A DNA stretch of 64,000 nt from Isochrysis galbana (lineage: Eukaryota > Haptophyta > Isochrysidales > Isochrysidaceae): contig CM030933.1 in the NCBI GenBank assembly GCA_018136815.1, positions 4,754,557 through 4,818,556 of the forward strand, in the 5' to 3' direction. Of this stretch, positions 59,601 to 64,000 are shown one piece after another; the first letter of the stretch is position 1; each line of letters opens with the position of its first letter. Both the position numbers and the translations under genes were made by a program. The notes beneath the pieces were generated by a model that was not told the DNA's origin, did not search any database, and was given only the letters and a program-made list of their open reading frames with translations.

Positions 59601-60153
59601 TGAGGAGCTGTGGCCGCGCATTAGGCGGGCCATGGAAGCCGCAAAGCGCGACGCCCTGCGACAGCAGCAGCGGTGCAAGGGCGCCGATGAACTGGCGCAA
59701 GACGGCATGGACCATGAGCAGGCCGACCGCGAACCTGGGAGCGCGCGGGGCGCCGGTGCTCATAACGACACTGTCACAGAGGAGAAGCCGGAGTACGTTG
59801 CCAATGTCGAACTCGCCAGTGTTACCGATGGCGAGGACGAGTTGGCGGCTGAGGTCCCTGTGTTTGTGGTCTCCTTGAGTCATAATATGATGCGCGCAAT
59901 CTTGATGGAGCTGGAGCATCTGACAGCCGAACAGGTTGAGCTTCTCAACATCCCCTTCTCCATCCCACTGACTTTGCAGTTGGATGACCAGATGAGGCCG
60001 ATCGCCACGCCGTGGGCTCAGGCGCCGCTACGGCGCGGGTGGTACCTCGGCGATCCGCAGCGTGTGGCGGCGGTATTGGAGGAGATTGAAGAGGACTTGA
60101 TGTGGGAGCCGCCAGCTGAGTCGGACGTGGGCGAGGAGATGGCAGAAGGCTGA
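56617..60153 (+). CDS. Tandem-fused phosphoglycerate mutase (two PGAM domains)
   Basis: Proposed exons are 56617-56838, 57930-58529, 58946-59175 and 59325-60153 (626 residues). The 58529 donor (GTGCGTGCGG) is uncertain because the frame stays open to 58862; later phase-0 donors would add up to about 100 residues of linker. Domain 1 has [22 protein letters not shown] (H31), then SVLRRA and a mid-motif NEVHCG. It also has PASESLADC and the second active-site histidine in [10 protein letters not shown] (H208) with EGISD.DI. Domain 2 has IRHGYSEYN (H284), TSVLSRS, a canonical [14 protein letters not shown] (E363), PLTESLAD, and a modified LSHNMMRAI (H537) after an acidic insertion of about 65 residues. 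Cofactor-dependent mutases interconvert 3- and 2-phosphoglycerate in glycolysis and are normally single-domain (~250 residues). The Ser/Ala/Arg-rich N-terminus may be a targeting peptide. Confidence 0.82.
56839..57929 (+). other. Long first intron of the PGAM gene with internal echoes
   Basis: At 1091 nt this is much the longest intron in the window. It contains repeated words (CCTTTGGAGGGCG at 56953 and 57145; GGTGGATGT). A segment at about 57245-57365 resembles exon 1, with the identical stretch GCGGGCAAGCTGCT shared by exon 1 (56797) and intron (57325). ORFs inside are not otherwise convincing. Confidence 0.5.
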
Positions 60154-61540
60154 GCGCTTGCGGACTGCTCGCAAGGCAACCCTCGCCCTCTACCCTTGTG
60201 AGGGACTCGTACGGCCCACCGGCTATCCGGTGCGGCACCCGCTGCAGAGATGCGGGCTCTTGGAGAGCCGCCCCGCTGCCCATAAGGCGCGCGCACCCTG
60301 CTCGTGAGCACAGAGGCTATGCATGTTCTCGGGAATCTTGATATTGATATGCCGACCATGCAAAGAGGCGTCACCGACCCCCTCATCCCCTGGCACTTGC
60401 CGCACTTCGCGGCGGTGACGTGCGGCCCCTGCGTAATGTGAGATAGGCGACCGCGTGTCTGCAGGCGACTTGGCATATGGGGTGCCGATGCAATTCGAAG
60501 CCGCTCTCTCGGCTCACTTCACACCCTTCCACGCCACTCTACGGCTACCATCTGAAGCTGCCATCTCGGTGCATGCCCTACCTTCCTTCACGTGCTACGC
60601 CGATGTGATCCGAAGCGGCACTTTCGGTCCATCCGCTTGCCGTCCGCATATATGCCCTCTTGATAACGTTGTTGTAAAAAGCACTCGACTTTCTCGAGGC
60701 TATGGCAAGTATGTCTCTAAGAGGCTGCACGTACACATGGACGTGATGAGTATAGGCCAGCATGTGTTCACGCGTGTAGAAAGACCCTTTGAAGATTTGG
60801 GTCTAGGCCCAATCTTTACGACCTCATTTACTTTGCGCACTCCACGAAATGAACTTCATTTTCCGAGGTAAAATGGAAAATGGCGCTACATGCGACATAT
60901 GTTGACGATTGCGAGAGTTGGATGATCTTGAATATGATATACTAGTATGATGTTTTCGAAAGGCGGCTTGGGCTTGGTTTCATTCGGTATCTCCCTCCCT
61001 CCCTTTGGTATCTCCCTCCCTGCCTCCCTTCGGTATCTCCCTTGCTCCCTTTGTTGCGGGTAGGGGGAGTCCGTCCCCGCGCCCGAGGGGCCGAGGGGTA
61101 TCGCTCCCACCCCACCCCCCTCTCTCGCGCCAAGGTCCTCCGAAGATCCATTTCGGCCGAAGGCCCGGCCTCAGCGGCCTTCAATTCCCCTTCCCCCTTC
61201 CCCCCTCGGTATCCTCCGAGAGTCGTTGCCACGAAGCCGCGGGGGGAGATCCCCCACGTTCCACAAACGGATCGAGCATGACCACTGGCTCGATATGCGA
61301 CGAGACGGAAGGGGAACGATCGGCGGGAGACTGGGCGGAAATGGCTAGGACTGATGGAATGGCGGACTTGACCACCTCCTCACCTCAGCAGAGGAAGGCG
61401 GAAGGGGGGAGGGCGGGCTTGGGCTTGGGCGAGGGCGAGCGCGAGGACGGAGCGGACATGGCTGGGCGATTGGAGGTTGATAGCCGGAGGCTGAGGCTGA
61501 GTAAGGGAGTGGTTTGGTACGGACGGAGTGTTGAGAACGA
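60154..61540. other. Intergenic, no gene supported
   Basis: Short ORFs on both strands. A triplicated GGTATCTCCCT(C/T)(C/G)CT word occurs at 60986-61045. No family recognised. Confidence 0.4.
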
Positions 61541-61549
61541 TGGACGAGA

Positions 61550-61610
61550 ACGGGAACGGGAACGAGAACGAGAACGAGAACGAGAGCGACGAACGAAGAA
61601 CAACAGACGA
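61550..61610 (+). repeat. (GAACGA/GAACGG)n hexamer minisatellite
   Basis: About eight GAACGR hexamers run in tandem from 61553 to 61592, decaying into GAGCGACGAACGAAG. Encodes Arg/Glu repeats if translated; no evidence that it is. Confidence 0.8.
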
Positions 61611-61647
61611 CAGAACGGATAGAGTCCGACGGCTTGACGACACGGCA

Positions 61648-61733
61648 CCACACTATTAACACCAGCCGATTTTGGTGTTAATCCTGAGTGATTAACACCT
61701 GATTAACATTAAATTACAGGCCCTGCGCCCCTC
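61648..61733 (-). repeat. hAT-like terminal sequence
   Basis: The reverse complement of 61715-61733 begins CAGGGCCTGTAATTTAAT, resembling the end at 55497 (CAGGGGCTGTGATCTAAT). It is followed by several GTTAATC/GATTAAC words (61655-61710). Only this end is recognisable. Confidence 0.35.
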
Positions 61734-61999
61734 TTGAAAAACTTTCCACGTCGGAATGGTCGATGTGAGTACCTTGGCAGGAAAGTAGGTAGGAAGAGAG
61801 CTCTCGCTGCAACCCATTACTCACATCGCAGATATTAGCAAAGCATGCCAAGGCGCTAAGATGCTGCACCCAAAGCTCATCGACCCGCCCGTGGGGCATG
61901 TAGGGCATGGGCGGGCTTGCCAGCACCTTGCGGGCGGAACGCGCAACGGCAACTAACTATGGAGCTAACTACTGTTAAACATGTTTAGTGTTCTAGAAC

Positions 62000-62350
62000 C
62001 CAAATAACCCGTATAGATATCCCAGCAAGAGCCCAAATATCCCTGAAATATCTAGAGATATCTATGTGGAGCAAATCCACCCAAATATCCAAGACAAATA
62101 TCCGGATACTTGTGCTTACCCCTAGCCCCAGGGCCCCTGGTCGAAGCAGCGCGCGCGGCCTCCCCTTCCCCCGCTTTCCAGAGGGGAGGGAACGGGGGAG
62201 GGGAAAGGGGGAGTGGTAGGAAAGGGAGGGTAGTTAGGGATAGCACTAGCAATCTGCCTCGCGCCGTGCGAGTAGCGGTTAGTTTTTTAAGATTTTTTTC
62301 TCAACCGGCGGGCAAACTGGCCAAATCTTCACTACGCTCCCACTGCGCGT
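62000..62350. repeat. CCCAAATAT cluster and empty-site-like copy for the TIR element
   Basis: Five CCCAAATATCC/CAAATATCC words lie at 62008-62105. From 62150 the sequence follows the flanks of the 47797-48243 element: GCGCGCGGCCTCCCC, a GGGGAAAGGGGGAG junction at about 62198-62212, GCCGTGCGAGTAGCGGT, and TTTTTTAAGATTTTTTTC. The 447-bp element itself is absent. Confidence 0.5.
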
Positions 62351-62915
62351 AGAAAAACAAACATTGGTTCCACCGAGGATTGTGAACCCCAAGTGAAACT
62401 CCCACGAAACCCCTCGACTTTATTTAGGTGTTAGCCCTGATCCTTCAGATGTTTTTTTCTCCCTCTACTTTGGAGGTAAAGTATCTAGTTGTGCTCTTTC
62501 CTCTCTCTTTCCTCTCGTTCTCATCTCCCTCCTTCTTGGTTGTACCGGTGGGGGGAAGATCCGTCGGTCGACCATCTCACCAAGACTTTTGTATTCTCTT
62601 GGGAAGTACAGATCCTCTCTTCTTTTTCGCATCTCAGATCTCTTTTTGTGTCCCGCCCGTGTACAGTGTCCGTCATATAAAAAAGAGGCATGAGAGGGGA
62701 ATGAAGAGATTATTCCCGCCCCATATTTATCCTCTTCCTGTTTCTTTTCTCTCTTTTCTTTCCCTCCCTTTTCCCTTGTTCGCCAGAGAGGTCTTATCTC
62801 CCTCTCTCTACTTGCACTCGTGCGACGACTCCCCCCGCCCTCTCGCTGTCGTCTTCTTCCCTCTTCCCCTACACTCCCTCACGGTTTTCTGTCTCTCCCT
62901 CTGTTGCTCTCTCTC
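62351..62915. other. Intergenic upstream of the F-box gene
   Basis: Pyrimidine-biased throughout; the long Leu/Ser-rich frame starting at 62428 is a composition artefact of the following CT tract. Confidence 0.45.
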
Positions 62916-63442
<527 letters not shown>

Positions 63443-64000
63443 ATGCGTGACGACGGCCGCGACGCCGTTTGCCGCAGGCCATGGCTGGCTCTTTACCAGC
63501 CAGGGCGCGGACTGCTCGCCTCTCGACTTGCAGCGGCTGCCGCTTCGCGCCACGACGACCCCACACACGACGAGCTCCTCGCTCTGCCCTTTGAACTGTG
63601 GCTCGCGATCGCCTCTCATCTCGGAAACTTTGGATGCCTCTGTCGGCTCGCCTCTGTCTGTAGGGCGCTCTGGCCGCTCGGCAGGCACCCGGGGTTATGG
63701 GAGCGCCTCTGCCGCGAGACGTACCGCCTCGACGGACACCTGCCGGCCGAGCAGCTGCTCAGGCTCTATGATTGGTCGTGGATGAAGATGTTTGTATGCA
63801 GGCCAAGGTTGCGCTTTGACGGGCTCTACTTCAACTCTCACACCAAATTGCTGAAAGGCCTGCAAGAAGGCCGTGGGATGAAGGAGAAGGACGAGGACTT
63901 CTACTCAGCCTGTGGCAAGTGGTCCACATACTATCGTATCTTTCGCTTCTTTGCCGATGGCAGCATGTTTGTGTGCATCACCTCGCAGTCACCAGTCGAG
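63443..64000 (+). CDS. FBXO9-like F-box protein (partial at the right edge)
   Basis: From the ATG at 63443 the frame is open to the window end (186 residues). An F-box is at about 46-85: LLALPFELWLAIASHLG.......L..VCRALWPLGRHPGLWERLC. It is followed by the FBXO9/Hrt3 signature: WSWMKMFVCRPRLRFDGLYFNSHTKL, then DFYSACGKWSTYYRIFRFFADGSMF. FBXO9 recruits substrates to the SCF ubiquitin ligase through Skp1. Animal FBXO9 has an N-terminal TPR/MIT region before the F-box; here the F-box starts within 50 residues, closer to a short form, unless an upstream exon exists. The CT tract ends directly before the start codon. The C-terminal part lies outside the window. Confidence 0.85.
   Translation, partial: MRDDGRDAVCRRPWLALYQPGRGLLASRLAAAAASRHDDPTHDELLALPFELWLAIASHLGNFGCLCRLASVCRALWPLGRHPGLWERLCRETYRLDGHLPAEQLLRLYDWSWMKMFVCRPRLRFDGLYFNSHTKLLKGLQEGRGMKEKDEDFYSACGKWSTYYRIFRFFADGSMFVCITSQSPVE

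Overview
This is a nuclear window from a GC-rich, fairly intron-poor unicellular eukaryote. Intron-containing housekeeping genes with GT-AG introns (often GTGCG/GTGAG...GCAG), several pieces of non-LTR retrotransposon, a hAT transposase and a tyrosine-recombinase remnant rule out a prokaryote or organelle. The high GC, the huge (CT)n/(GA)n tracts, the homopolymeric G/C runs and a membrane-bound histidine-kinase-like gene suggest a microalgal protist; haptophyte-like is my best guess, but this is an inference and not a demonstrated placement.

Layout. 0-5 kb: the 3' end of an unknown ORF, an AT-richer patch of broken helical ORFs, and a hAT transposase. 5-13 kb: a CCDC25-type NFACT-R/RWD fusion gene (+) and an oxysterol-binding-protein-related gene (+). 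13-17 kb: a LINE-like ORF tail split by a 1.1 kb retroposon with clear 17-bp target duplications. 17-25.5 kb: AMMECR1 (-) and a hydroxylysine-kinase-like gene with an AT-hook-like tail (+), divergently arranged, then a five-exon flavin monooxygenase (+). 25.5-29.6 kb: a LINE endonuclease fragment, tandem repeats and another LINE tail. 29.7-31.5 kb: a class-3 lipase (-). 32.5-33.7 kb: a second retroposon copy. 36-37 kb: an internally duplicated protein with a CaaX-like end (+). 38.7-39.1 kb: an internally deleted LINE. 39.9-41.4 kb: a four-exon thiolase (-). 41.6-48.5 kb: a 340-bp (CT)n tract and a mosaic of dispersed repeats, including a 447-bp inverted-repeat element. 48.8-53.6 kb: a MATE transporter (-), a tyrosine-recombinase remnant and a histidine-kinase-like gene (-). 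56.6-60.2 kb: a fused tandem phosphoglycerate mutase (+). 63.4 kb to the right edge: the start of an FBXO9-like F-box gene (+).

The host genes are unrelated housekeeping functions: lipid transfer and breakdown, fatty-acid thiolysis, glycolysis, amino-acid catabolism, transport, ubiquitin ligase, translation quality control. I see no operon or biosynthetic cluster. The strongest discoveries are structural. (1) A non-autonomous retroposon family has two full copies with 17-bp duplications and an uninterrupted target copy elsewhere in the window. (2) A TA-flanked inverted-repeat element has an apparently empty site 14 kb away. (3) Several genes have unusual domain architecture: NFACT-R+RWD, kinase+AT-hook-like tail, PGAM+PGAM with complementary motif changes, and a duplicated prenyl-tailed protein of no family I recognise. 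(4) Purine or pyrimidine tracts sit directly in front of almost every start codon. Exon boundaries were placed by eye from homology and GT-AG sites and need transcript support.
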